From: an uncultured bacterium
GTDB taxonomy: Bacteria > Planctomycetota > Phycisphaerae > Sedimentisphaerales > Anaerobacaceae
Length of the DNA stretch: 12,355 nt
Assembly: GCA_913009865.1 (NCBI GenBank)
Contig: CAJVYK010000051.1
Span: 1-12,355, forward strand
Direction of reading: 5' to 3'
Below the pieces are notes generated by a model. That model worked only from the letters and a program-made list of their open reading frames with translations, searched no databases and was not told the DNA's origin. Below, piece after piece: positions 1 through 6,404 of this stretch. A program made the position numbers and the translations under genes. Each line of letters begins with the position of its first letter. Position 1 is the stretch's first letter.

Positions 1-62
1 CGGTGTGTATGAGTGTAACTGTAGCTGTTTTGATTGTGTTTCTGTTGCTTTCTTTTTTTTTT
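1..62. other. Unassigned non-genomic leader before adapter
   Basis: This is a T/G-rich stretch ending in a run of ten T (53-62) that abuts a sequencing adapter. It has no reading frame continuous with the murC fragment that begins after the adapter, and no recognisable motif. Because the adapter separates it from the genomic sequence, it cannot be assumed to belong to the same chromosome. It is probably low-quality or chimeric read sequence, although its origin cannot be decided from the window alone. Confidence 0.7.
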
Positions 63-120
63 AATGGTACGGCGACCACCGAGATCTACACTCTTTCCCT
101 ACACGACGCTCTTCCGATCT
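63..120 (+). other. Illumina P5/TruSeq universal adapter (assembly contaminant)
   Basis: The 58 bases match the full Illumina P5 plus Read 1 sequencing-primer oligonucleotide from its first base (AATG at 63) to its end (CTTCCGATCT at 111-120). The single difference is G instead of A at position 67. The adapter is in the orientation that places a library insert directly after it, and readable murC coding sequence does begin right after it. This is synthetic DNA left in the assembly. It marks a false contig end or misjoin, not a biological element. Confidence 0.97.
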
Positions 121-811
121 CTGCGAAACTTTCGGGTTCGATGAAAATTGCAATTTTTCAGCTAAAAATGTTCAGCTAACCGGCGGATTATACGCATTCG
201 ACGTTTATCACAACGGCGAACTGCTCGGAGCAACGCAAATCAGTCTGCCGGGCAGGCACAATATACCAAACGCCCTGGCGGTTATAGCTGTGGCTGTCAA
301 TCTCGGTCTGGAACCCGGCCAAATACTTCAACTGCTGCCAAAGTTTGTCGGTATCGACCGGCGGTTGATGCTCAAGGCGCAACTCGGCCAAATCACAGTG
401 CTTGACGACTACGCCCACCACCCAACCGAAATCAGAGCATCGCTTGCGGCGATACGACAAAGATACCAGCCAAAACGAATCTGGTGTATTTTTCAGCCGC
501 ACCAATACAGCAGAACAAGATTTTTACTTGATGATTTCGCAGAAAGCTTTAAGCTGGCCGATGTAACCATTGTGCCGGAGATTTATTTCGTCCGGGACTC
601 GCTGTCGGCTAAAAAAACGGTTAACTCGCAAATACTGGTCGAAAAAATGCGGGCCAACGGCACAGAAGCGGTATTTATCGATGGCTTCAGCCGGATTTGC
701 GATTATCTAAAGGACAACACAACTGCCGGCGATTTGGTGGTTACTATGGGCGCAGGTGATATTTGGAAGGTGGCAGATGAGTATATTCGATGGATTAGAG
801 CAAATAGTTGA
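121..811 (+). CDS. murC: MurC, UDP-N-acetylmuramate--L-alanine ligase (5'-truncated)
   Basis: MurC is the cytoplasmic ATP-dependent ligase that adds L-alanine to UDP-MurNAc, the first peptide step of peptidoglycan precursor synthesis. Only about the C-terminal half is present. The frame is open from 122, right after the adapter, to the TGA at 809-811, giving about 229 residues; the family is normally about 450-480. Visible motifs are LPGRHNIPNALA from the central ATPase domain and, in the C-terminal domain, DDYAHHPTEI followed by FQPHQYSRTR, both characteristic of MurC. The missing N-terminal part includes the P-loop. The truncation is caused by the adapter junction and is not evidence of a broken gene in the organism. 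The end overlaps murB by 35 nt, which suggests translational coupling. Confidence 0.95.
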
Positions 812-1664
812 AACCGACTATCCGTTAGCCAAGTGCACATGGTACGGTCTGGGAGGGACGGCTGATTATTTTGCCAGGCCGAAAACCGTTGAACAACTAA
901 AACAAATCGTCCAGCGGTGCAATGAAAACGACATACCGATTTATGTAATGGGCGCCGGCTCCAATCTGCTGATTAGTGACGACGGCCTGCGGGCAGCGGT
1001 GATAAAGCTCGAGACGGAAAAGTTCGCACAGACACAATTTGACCCGCCTGAAGGCGGACTCACCGCATGGGCGGGTGCGGAACTGGCTAAGCTGGTTTTA
1101 ACCTGTGTCAAAAAAGGACTTTCAGGCATCGAAGCACTGACCGGCATTCCCGGCTCGGTCGGCGGAGCGGTAAAAATGAACGCCGGCGGTAATTTCGGCG
1201 ATATCGGCGCCGCAGTAGAAACCGTCACACTGATGGATAGTCAGGGAAACATCTTTGAAAAAAGCAAACCGGAACTGATGTTTGACTACCGCTGCACAAA
1301 CATCACCGCAAAATTCATTCTAAACGCCCAGTTGAAACTGGCCCCCGCCGACCCTGAGCAAATTATGCGAACGGTAAAGGAAATCTGGATTTATAAGAAG
1401 AATAATCAGCCGTTAAATACAAAAAATTCCGGCTGTATATTCAAAAACCCGAGGGGGGGGTCGGCTGGCGCTTTGATAGATAGAGCCGGCTTGAAAGGTT
1501 TGCAAATCGGCGGAGCTGTCGTAAGCGAAAAACATGCAAATTTCATAATCGCACAAAAAAATTGCAAGAGCCGAGACGTTATGAGACTGACAGATGCTAT
1601 AAAAGAAAGAGTTAAGGAACAGTTCGGCATCGAGCTGGAACTTGAAATCGAAATCTGGAATTGA
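777..1664 (+). CDS. murB: MurB, UDP-N-acetylenolpyruvoylglucosamine reductase
   Basis: MurB is the cytoplasmic FAD enzyme that reduces UDP-GlcNAc-enolpyruvate to UDP-MurNAc with NADPH, supplying the substrate of MurC encoded just upstream. The chosen ATG at 777 gives 295 residues and has GGAAGG at 765-770 before it; an in-frame ATG at 756 lacks such a site. The FAD-binding segment GAGSNLLISDDG lies at residues 59-70, GIPGSVGGAVKMNAGG at 123-138, YR at 171-172 and NSGCIFKNP at 217-225, with acidic residues at the C-terminus. The position normally held by the proton-donating serine (GS.FKNP) is cysteine, C220. An 8-base G run at 1453-1460 sits just after this motif, but the frame continues with normal MurB sequence (SAGALIDRAGLKG), so the gene is intact. 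Confidence 0.95.
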   Translation: MSIFDGLEQIVETDYPLAKCTWYGLGGTADYFARPKTVEQLKQIVQRCNENDIPIYVMGAGSNLLISDDGLRAAVIKLETEKFAQTQFDPPEGGLTAWAGAELAKLVLTCVKKGLSGIEALTGIPGSVGGAVKMNAGGNFGDIGAAVETVTLMDSQGNIFEKSKPELMFDYRCTNITAKFILNAQLKLAPADPEQIMRTVKEIWIYKKNNQPLNTKNSGCIFKNPRGGSAGALIDRAGLKGLQIGGAVVSEKHANFIIAQKNCKSRDVMRLTDAIKERVKEQFGIELELEIEIWN

Positions 1665-1673
1665 ATGGATTAG

Positions 1674-1739
1674 CCACAAAGACACCAAGGCACCAAGAAA
1701 TAAAAAATATAAAAACCGAAAACCTTAGTGCCTTGGCGG
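1674..1739. repeat. 8-bp-phased inverted repeat between murB and ddl
   Basis: Three octamer-like units (CCACAAAG, ACACCAAG, GCACCAAG; 1674-1697) are followed by a 26-base A-rich loop and then two units reading in the opposite sense (CTTAGTGC, CTTGGCGG; 1724-1739). CCAAGGCAC at 1685-1693 pairs perfectly with GTGCCTTGG at 1728-1736. Extending toward the loop gives a 13-bp stem with one mismatch. No run of T follows, so it does not look like an intrinsic terminator. It lies between two genes expected to be cotranscribed. It could be a dispersed extragenic repeat or an mRNA processing or stability structure. Confidence 0.75.
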
Positions 1740-1778
1740 CAGAAAAACAAATAGTTAACAGGAAATAGGAAACTTGTA

Positions 1779-2723
1779 GTGAGCAAACCTGAGCCATTAA
1801 AAGTAGCTGTTCTTGCCGGCGGTATCGGCGCCGAACGCAATATCAGCATCCAAAGCGGCAATTGCGTCGCCGGGGCGTTAAAAGAAGCCGGCCTGAATGT
1901 CGCAATTGCCGATATTGGGCCGGGTAATTTAGATATACTGGAAGATGACAGTATTGAGGTGTTCTTTCCTGCACTGCACGGCGAATTCGGCGAAGACGAC
2001 CAATTGCAGCAAATACTCGAAGACAAATCGCTCATTTATACGGGCAGCGGGCCGGCGGCAAGCAGATTAGCTTTTGACAAAATGGCAAGCAAAAAGGCCC
2101 TGCACCAGGCCGGTATAGATACGCCCGCGGCAATTGAATTCGACGCCAATACCGATATCGGGAAACTCGAAGGGCAAATCCGGCAGTTCGCAGATAAATA
2201 TGTAATAAAACCAATAAAGCAAGGCAGCAGTGTCGGTGTCAGCATAACTTCCGAGCCACGAAAGACTATTGCCGCCGCCCAAAAATGCCTGAGCGAATTC
2301 GGCGATTGTATGATAGAAGAATTCATACCGGGAAGGGAGGTAACGGTCGGTGTCCTCTGCGGGCGGGCGCTGCCGATTATCGAGATTAAAAGCAAGACCG
2401 GATTTTACGATTATCACGCAAAATACATCGACGAGAAGACAAAGTTTCTTTTCGAGACAATCGAAGAGCCGACACTAACAGCAAAAATCAAGGCGGCAGC
2501 GACGGATTGTTTCGATGCGCTCGGGCTTAGCGGCTTTGGGCGAGTTGACTTTATCCTGAGCAGAGACCATATCGCATACGCCCTGGAAGCTAATACTATT
2601 CCGGGCTTTACAACCCATTCACTTTTACCAAGAGCAGCGGCAAAAGAAGGACTTTCGATGAGTGGCTTGTGTGTAAAAATCATCGAGGAAGCGTATTCGT
2701 CGCTCGTCGCTCGTCGCTCGTGA
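1779..2723 (+). CDS. ddl: D-alanine--D-alanine ligase
   Basis: Ddl is an ATP-grasp cytoplasmic ligase that makes D-Ala-D-Ala for addition to the peptidoglycan stem peptide. The start is GTG at 1779 with an AGGA site about 9 nt upstream; the product is 314 residues, normal for the family. Motifs in order: GGIGAERNIS near residue 14 (N-terminal glycine-rich loop), HGEFGEDD at 67-74, YTGSG at 87-91, VIKPIKQGSSVGVS at 142-155 (ATP-grasp loop), EEFIPGREVTVGV at 180-192, YDYHAKY at 210-216, GRVDF at 254-258, and LEANTIPGFTTHSLLP at 269-284 with the metal-binding Glu/Asn pair. The last eight residues (307-314) and the stop codon are encoded by a tandem heptamer array, so the natural C-terminus may have been altered by repeat growth. 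It sits between murB and an ftsQ-like gene, as in dcw clusters. Confidence 0.96.
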   Translation: MSKPEPLKVAVLAGGIGAERNISIQSGNCVAGALKEAGLNVAIADIGPGNLDILEDDSIEVFFPALHGEFGEDDQLQQILEDKSLIYTGSGPAASRLAFDKMASKKALHQAGIDTPAAIEFDANTDIGKLEGQIRQFADKYVIKPIKQGSSVGVSITSEPRKTIAAAQKCLSEFGDCMIEEFIPGREVTVGVLCGRALPIIEIKSKTGFYDYHAKYIDEKTKFLFETIEEPTLTAKIKAAATDCFDALGLSGFGRVDFILSRDHIAYALEANTIPGFTTHSLLPRAAAKEGLSMSGLCVKIIEEAYSSLVARRS

Positions 2724-2759
2724 AGCGAGACAGGAGATACGCTCCACAAGATACGAGAT
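2697..2759. repeat. Nine-unit heptamer array with dyad symmetry (ddl/ftsQ junction)
   Basis: The stretch divides without gaps into nine 7-bp units. Three perfect copies of TCGTCGC (2697-2717) and TCGTGAA (2718-2724) are followed by units of the complementary type, starting GCGAGAC (2725-2731) and ending ACGAGAT (2753-2759). The sense flips from TCGT-type to ACGAG-type near 2724. CTCG at 2717-2720 pairs with CGAG at 2726-2729, and GCGTAT at 2691-2696 with ATACGC at 2737-2742. The array encodes the last eight residues and the stop of ddl and ends 4 nt before the GTG of the next gene. A related array lies at 9073-9121. Confidence 0.8.
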
Positions 2760-2763
2760 AATA

Positions 2764-3690
2764 GTGGCCAAAAGAAAACGGACAAAACGTAAAGCTAAAA
2801 GAATATCATTCAAGCTCGGGACCTCAAAAAGAAAGATAAAGACAGCTCACAGTCCGAGTTTGAAGGGTATTTTGAAAGTGTTGGCAGTAGTTTGTATCTT
2901 TGCCGCCGTAGGAATCGGCTTTGCATTCCTGAGCAAATATGTAAAAAAGACCAACCCTGTTTCGCAAAGTTCAGCCACCCTGAAACTGGTTAATCCTCCT
3001 TCCTGGGTTAATTACCAGCTCGAGGAAAAAATTTACGCCGCAGCCAGGGCTGACGGTGAAGACCTGAAACCTGATGAAGACACCGCACGGTCGGTGCAAC
3101 AGAATATTGAGGCACTGGTTGCATGGCTGGACGATGTAACAGTGCAGACCACCCACGACAGCATCCTCATCGAAGGGCGGTGGCGAAAACCTCTGGCCAT
3201 GGTCAAATCAGGTCTGCACAAATTTTACGTGGATGACGAACTGATTGTGCTCGATTTTGTACCGATGCCGAACCTGCCTATCGTAAAGGTAAAGGGGCTG
3301 TCGGTAATAACAAAACCGCAGCCGGGCGAAATTTGGCGGAGAGACGACCTCGCAGCGGCTGTAGCTGTATTGGCCCGGCTCGACCGAATGGACGAACTTG
3401 TTACACCTGATAAACCCCTGCTTTATGAAATCGACAGAATCGACGTAAGCAATTTTAACGGCCGTCAGAACAGCAGGGCTTCGCATATCATCCTGTACAC
3501 AAATGACAATACAGAAATTATCTGGGGAGCTGAAATCGGCGCCTGGCAGCGACATCTGGAAGCTACCGATAAAGATAAACTGGCCAGACTTTACGACTAT
3601 TACAAAACATACGGCTCACTGAATAGCGTAAAATATATCAATCTGCGCGACCCGCAAGGAACAATCCCCCTGCCGATTGACAAATATTAG
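2764..3690 (+). CDS. ftsQ: FtsQ-like cell division protein
   Basis: This is a 308-residue protein with a very basic cytoplasmic N-terminus (K/R-rich residues 2-26), one membrane segment at about 34-56 (LKGILKVLAVVCIFAAVGIG and following) and a periplasmic remainder, which is the topology of FtsQ/DivIB. In that family the extracytoplasmic part contains POTRA and beta domains that join FtsB/FtsL in the divisome. Near the C-terminus, HIILYTNDNTEIIWG and KYINLRDP resemble the FtsQ beta-domain strands (for example the Y-I-D-L-R type ending). Position directly after murC-murB-ddl strongly supports the call, since FtsQ sequences diverge widely. The GTG start at 2764 has only a weak purine-rich site (GAGATAATA), derived from the repeat. 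The stop codon overlaps that of the converging gene. No ftsA or ftsZ follows. Confidence 0.8.
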   Translation: MAKRKRTKRKAKRISFKLGTSKRKIKTAHSPSLKGILKVLAVVCIFAAVGIGFAFLSKYVKKTNPVSQSSATLKLVNPPSWVNYQLEEKIYAAARADGEDLKPDEDTARSVQQNIEALVAWLDDVTVQTTHDSILIEGRWRKPLAMVKSGLHKFYVDDELIVLDFVPMPNLPIVKVKGLSVITKPQPGEIWRRDDLAAAVAVLARLDRMDELVTPDKPLLYEIDRIDVSNFNGRQNSRASHIILYTNDNTEIIWGAEIGAWQRHLEATDKDKLARLYDYYKTYGSLNSVKYINLRDPQGTIPLPIDKY

Positions 3691-4124
3691 CTGATAAAAC
3701 TATTCAACGCAGCGGCCAGGTCGGTATAGCGATAGTCGATTTGGAATTCCATAGAGATTGATTTGAATTTCTTCAGGGCAGACTCGCTCAATCCGCTTTG
3801 AAAATCCGCATCAGCTTTGCAGTAAAAGATTCTACAGCCGGCAAAACGATATTCATAAACCGTGCATTTACCGCTGATGTTGTAGGGGCATCGGCTGGTT
3901 GTCTGCGGCTTTATGTTTTCGGCGCCAAGGTTTGCAGCTAAATACATCAATTCCGGCGAGGTAACGAATAAACGATGGCTGTAACTTTCGAAATCACAAC
4001 ATTTGCCGCAGGCATTGCACTGCCCGGACGGATTACTGTAACGGCGGGTCTGCAAATCCAGCCAGTTATAAATTTCAGCCACTCTTTTTAAGAGATGGGC
4101 GTTTGTTTTGCAATCTGCCACCAT
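3687..4124 (-). CDS. YkgJ-family cysteine-cluster protein (second copy)
   Basis: This 145-residue protein of the YkgJ/UPF0153 putative zinc- or iron-chelating family has no established biochemical function. It has the family cluster CNACGKCC at residues 36-43, then CPYN...GKCTVYEYRFAGCRIFYC with cysteines at 79, 87, 97 and 102, the usual C-x-x-C-G-x-C-C plus C-x(n)-C-x-x-Y-x-x-R-P-x-x-C layout. There is no signal peptide or membrane segment, so it is probably cytosolic. Its ATG lies 37 nt inside the end of the upstream YkgJ gene with only an A/G-rich site before it, which suggests translational coupling. Its TAA overlaps the TAG of the convergent ftsQ-like gene, leaving no room for a terminator. 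It is clearly different in sequence from its neighbour, so this is an old duplication or separate recruitment. Confidence 0.85.
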   Translation of the reverse strand: MVADCKTNAHLLKRVAEIYNWLDLQTRRYSNPSGQCNACGKCCDFESYSHRLFVTSPELMYLAANLGAENIKPQTTSRCPYNISGKCTVYEYRFAGCRIFYCKADADFQSGLSESALKKFKSISMEFQIDYRYTDLAAALNSFIS

Positions 4125-4552
4125 TTTTCTTTCTTGATTTTTTCTATTTCCTCAAAGCTGTAATACTTCCCGCTATTGATACCCCTGCATTTTGCAGCCG
4201 CCTTATTCCAGACATTCGGATTAGCTAAGTTACTCGGCCAGAACGGCCAGGTTCTGCACTGGCTCGGCCGAACAGAATAAATCATACATCTCTTTTGGCC
4301 GTCGATTTTCCGCAAAAACATACAATCTTTAGTGCAGGGCTGTTCGATAATCGTTGTGCGAAACCCCACGCGCTTTAAGAACTTACGCCGCAACCGGCTT
4401 GCTGTCTCTTTCAGGAAATCAGCGATGAACTTAACTTCCGGCCTGGTTACCCAGATATAACCTTCGCCAGGCCCGGAACAGCATCTGCCACACTGCTGAC
4501 ATTCAAAATACAAACCCGCAATATACCAAGGTGTTTTCTTCTCTGTTGGCAT
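4088..4552 (-). CDS. YkgJ-family cysteine-cluster protein (first copy)
   Basis: This 154-residue protein of the YkgJ/UPF0153 family carries CQQCGRCCSGPGEGYIWVT at residues 18-36, followed by cysteines 73, 77, 89 and 99 in the segment that includes CMIYSVRPSQCRTWPFW, and C122 in KCRGIN. These cysteines are thought to bind a metal ion in this family, but the reaction or partner is unknown. It is the middle gene of the operon: the ATG follows the ilvD stop by 5 nt, with GGTGAG at the end of ilvD as a likely ribosome binding site, and its end overlaps the next YkgJ gene by 37 nt. A link to metal supply for the Fe-S enzyme IlvD is possible but rests only on the operon arrangement. Confidence 0.87.
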   Translation of the reverse strand: MPTEKKTPWYIAGLYFECQQCGRCCSGPGEGYIWVTRPEVKFIADFLKETASRLRRKFLKRVGFRTTIIEQPCTKDCMFLRKIDGQKRCMIYSVRPSQCRTWPFWPSNLANPNVWNKAAAKCRGINSGKYYSFEEIEKIKKEKWWQIAKQTPIS

Positions 4553-4557
4553 TTATC

Positions 4558-6225
4558 TCACCACTTCAGGACTGCACCGGTGTCGGCGCTGGTGGCCATC
4601 GAGGCATATTTGGCTAAGCAGCCCTTTGTTATTCTTGGCTTAGGCGCTTTCCAGCTCTTTTTGCGCTCGGCCAACTCGTCATCAGACAGTTTTACATTTA
4701 TCTTATTATCCAGGATGTCAATTTCTATTATGTCGCCGTCTTTCAATAACCCGATCGGCCCGCCTACCGCCGCTTCGGGACTGATATGACCAATGCAGGC
4801 ACCTCTTGTTCCGCCGCTAAAGCGCCCGTCTGTAATCAGTGCAACCGATTCACCCAACCCGGCCCCCACGATATAACTTGTGGGACTTAACATCTCCTGC
4901 ATACCCGGCCCGCCTTTCGGCCCTTCGTAACGAATCACCACAACATCGCCGCTCTTGACCTTGCCGGCTAAAATACCATCGCAGGCCTCTTCCTGGCTGT
5001 CGAAAATAACCGCAGGGCCACTATGAGTCAGCATCGCATCAGCAACGCCGGCTGATTTAACGACACAGCCGTTGGGAGCCAGGTTACCTTTTAGAATCGC
5101 CAACCCGCCCGTCTTCGAGTACGCATTATCAAGTGAATGAATGACCTCTGGTCTTTTAATCTCAGCATCCGCTATATTTTCGCCCAGCGTTTTACCTGTT
5201 ACCGTCAGGCAATCGGTATTAAGAAGATTTCCAGCCCGGCTGATTTCTTTTAGTATTGCGCTTATACCTCCTGCGGCATCGACATCCTCTATATGGAACT
5301 TACTCGAAGGGCAGACCTTGCAGATATTGGGACAGTTTTGGGAAATGGCATTTATCCGTTCAATGCTATATTCGATGCCGGCTTCGCCGGCAATTGCCAG
5401 TGCGTGCAGGACGGTATTCGTTGAGCCGCCCATCGCCATATCGAGCACAAAACCATTATCAATTGATTTTTTATTGATTATATCCAACGGCTTGATGTCC
5501 TTTTCAATCAGGGACATAATCTGTCTGCCCGCCGCTTCGTAGAGCTTCTGGCGTTTCGGATTGACCGCCAGGATTGTGCCGTTGCCGGGCAGAGCCATCC
5601 CAATCGCCTCACAAAGACAGTTCATCGAATTGGCTGTGAACATTCCCGAACAGCTTCCCTGGGCCGGACAGCTTGTGCGTTCGAGTTCTTTTAGCTGCCG
5701 CTCGTCAATCTTGCCGGCGTTGAATTCGGCTACGCCTTCGAATATGCTGATAAGGTCAACGGTTTTTCCGCCGGCTGTTTTGCCGGCTGCCATAGGCCCG
5801 CCGGAAACAAAAATAGTCGGGATATTCAGCCGAACCGCCGCCATCAACATACCCGGTATAATTTTGTCGCAGTTAGGGATACAGATAAGAGCGTCAAAAC
5901 AATGTGCACGCCCCATAGTTTCGACCGAATCGGCGATAATTTCTCGCGAGGCCAGCGAATATTTCATACCCGTATGGCCCATAGCAATGCCGTCGCAAAC
6001 CGCTATGGTATTAAACTCAAAAGCACTCCCGCCCGCCTGGCGAACAGCCCTTTTGACAACCCGGCCAACCTTATTTAGGTGAACGTGGCCCGGCACTATC
6101 TCGCAGTAGCTGTTGGCAATGCCGATAAACGGCTTGTCAATATCGGCATCACTTAATCCGCAGGCGTGAAGTAAGCCCCTGTGAGGCGCCCGCTGAAAAC
6201 CTTTTTTAACCGTATCGCTTCTCAT
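4558..6225 (-). CDS. ilvD: Dihydroxy-acid dehydratase
   Basis: IlvD dehydrates 2,3-dihydroxy-isovalerate and 2,3-dihydroxy-3-methylvalerate to the 2-oxo acids that precede valine, leucine and isoleucine. It is a cytosolic Fe-S enzyme. The ATG at 6225 gives 555 residues, the usual length, with AAAGGG about 7 nt upstream; an in-frame ATG at 6270 adds 15 residues unlike the family N-terminus. Visible features are the probable cluster ligands C41 (ANSYCEIVPGH), C119 (IPNCDK) and C192 (CPAQGSCSGMFTANSM), D78 in CDGIAMGHTGM and K121 for Mg2+ binding, and the C-terminal GRFSGGTRGACIGHISPEAA. It is the first gene of a three-gene operon with two YkgJ proteins, and is divergent from the lipoprotein gene. 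No other ilv or leu genes are in the window. Confidence 0.96.
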   Translation of the reverse strand: MRSDTVKKGFQRAPHRGLLHACGLSDADIDKPFIGIANSYCEIVPGHVHLNKVGRVVKRAVRQAGGSAFEFNTIAVCDGIAMGHTGMKYSLASREIIADSVETMGRAHCFDALICIPNCDKIIPGMLMAAVRLNIPTIFVSGGPMAAGKTAGGKTVDLISIFEGVAEFNAGKIDERQLKELERTSCPAQGSCSGMFTANSMNCLCEAIGMALPGNGTILAVNPKRQKLYEAAGRQIMSLIEKDIKPLDIINKKSIDNGFVLDMAMGGSTNTVLHALAIAGEAGIEYSIERINAISQNCPNICKVCPSSKFHIEDVDAAGGISAILKEISRAGNLLNTDCLTVTGKTLGENIADAEIKRPEVIHSLDNAYSKTGGLAILKGNLAPNGCVVKSAGVADAMLTHSGPAVIFDSQEEACDGILAGKVKSGDVVVIRYEGPKGGPGMQEMLSPTSYIVGAGLGESVALITDGRFSGGTRGACIGHISPEAAVGGPIGLLKDGDIIEIDILDNKINVKLSDDELAERKKSWKAPKPRITKGCLAKYASMATSADTGAVLKW

Positions 6226-6329
6226 TGTCTTTGCCCTTTTCCAAAAATCCAAAACCGGTTCATAAAACAACCTGAAAGTCCGAAAACTTGATTCTAACCG
6301 CCAATTAAAGAGAAATAAAGGAAAATCGG

Positions 6330-6357
6330 TTGTCTTTGGCCGGGCAAAATGTATAAT
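6330..6357 (+). promoter_or_regulatory. Sigma-70-like promoter for the lipoprotein operon
   Basis: TTGTCT (6330-6335) and a perfect TATAAT (6352-6357) are separated by 16 bases. They lie about 48 nt upstream of the lipoprotein ATG at 6405, which has its own AAGGAG site at 6391-6396. A 10-bp palindrome, AATTGCAATT (6355-6364), overlaps the end of the -10 box and the expected start point, where an operator could sit. The interval is divergent, and no equally good promoter is visible for ilvD on the other strand. Confidence 0.65.
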
Positions 6358-6404
6358 TGCAATTTGAATTTGCCGCGAAATTAATTTTTTAAGGAGACCA
6401 AACG

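Noticed and set aside
1..120. T-run and following sequence as a terminator or regulatory leader of murC
   Set aside because: The following 58 bases are a synthetic sequencing adapter, so nothing in this stretch can be interpreted as regulation.
941..1228. Long open frames antisense to murB, ddl, ilvD and dgt
   Set aside because: They lie within strongly supported genes on the other strand, lack recognisable motifs and are best explained by codon bias of the real genes.
1453..1460. Eight-G run in murB as a possible frameshift or phase-switch site
   Set aside because: The reading frame before and after the run gives continuous, family-typical MurB sequence (FKNP, then SAGALIDRAGLKG), so the gene is intact at this tract length.
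6226..6330. Promoter for ilvD on the minus strand
   Set aside because: No -35/-10 pair with acceptable spacing and match was found; a promoter must exist nearby but cannot be placed from the sequence.
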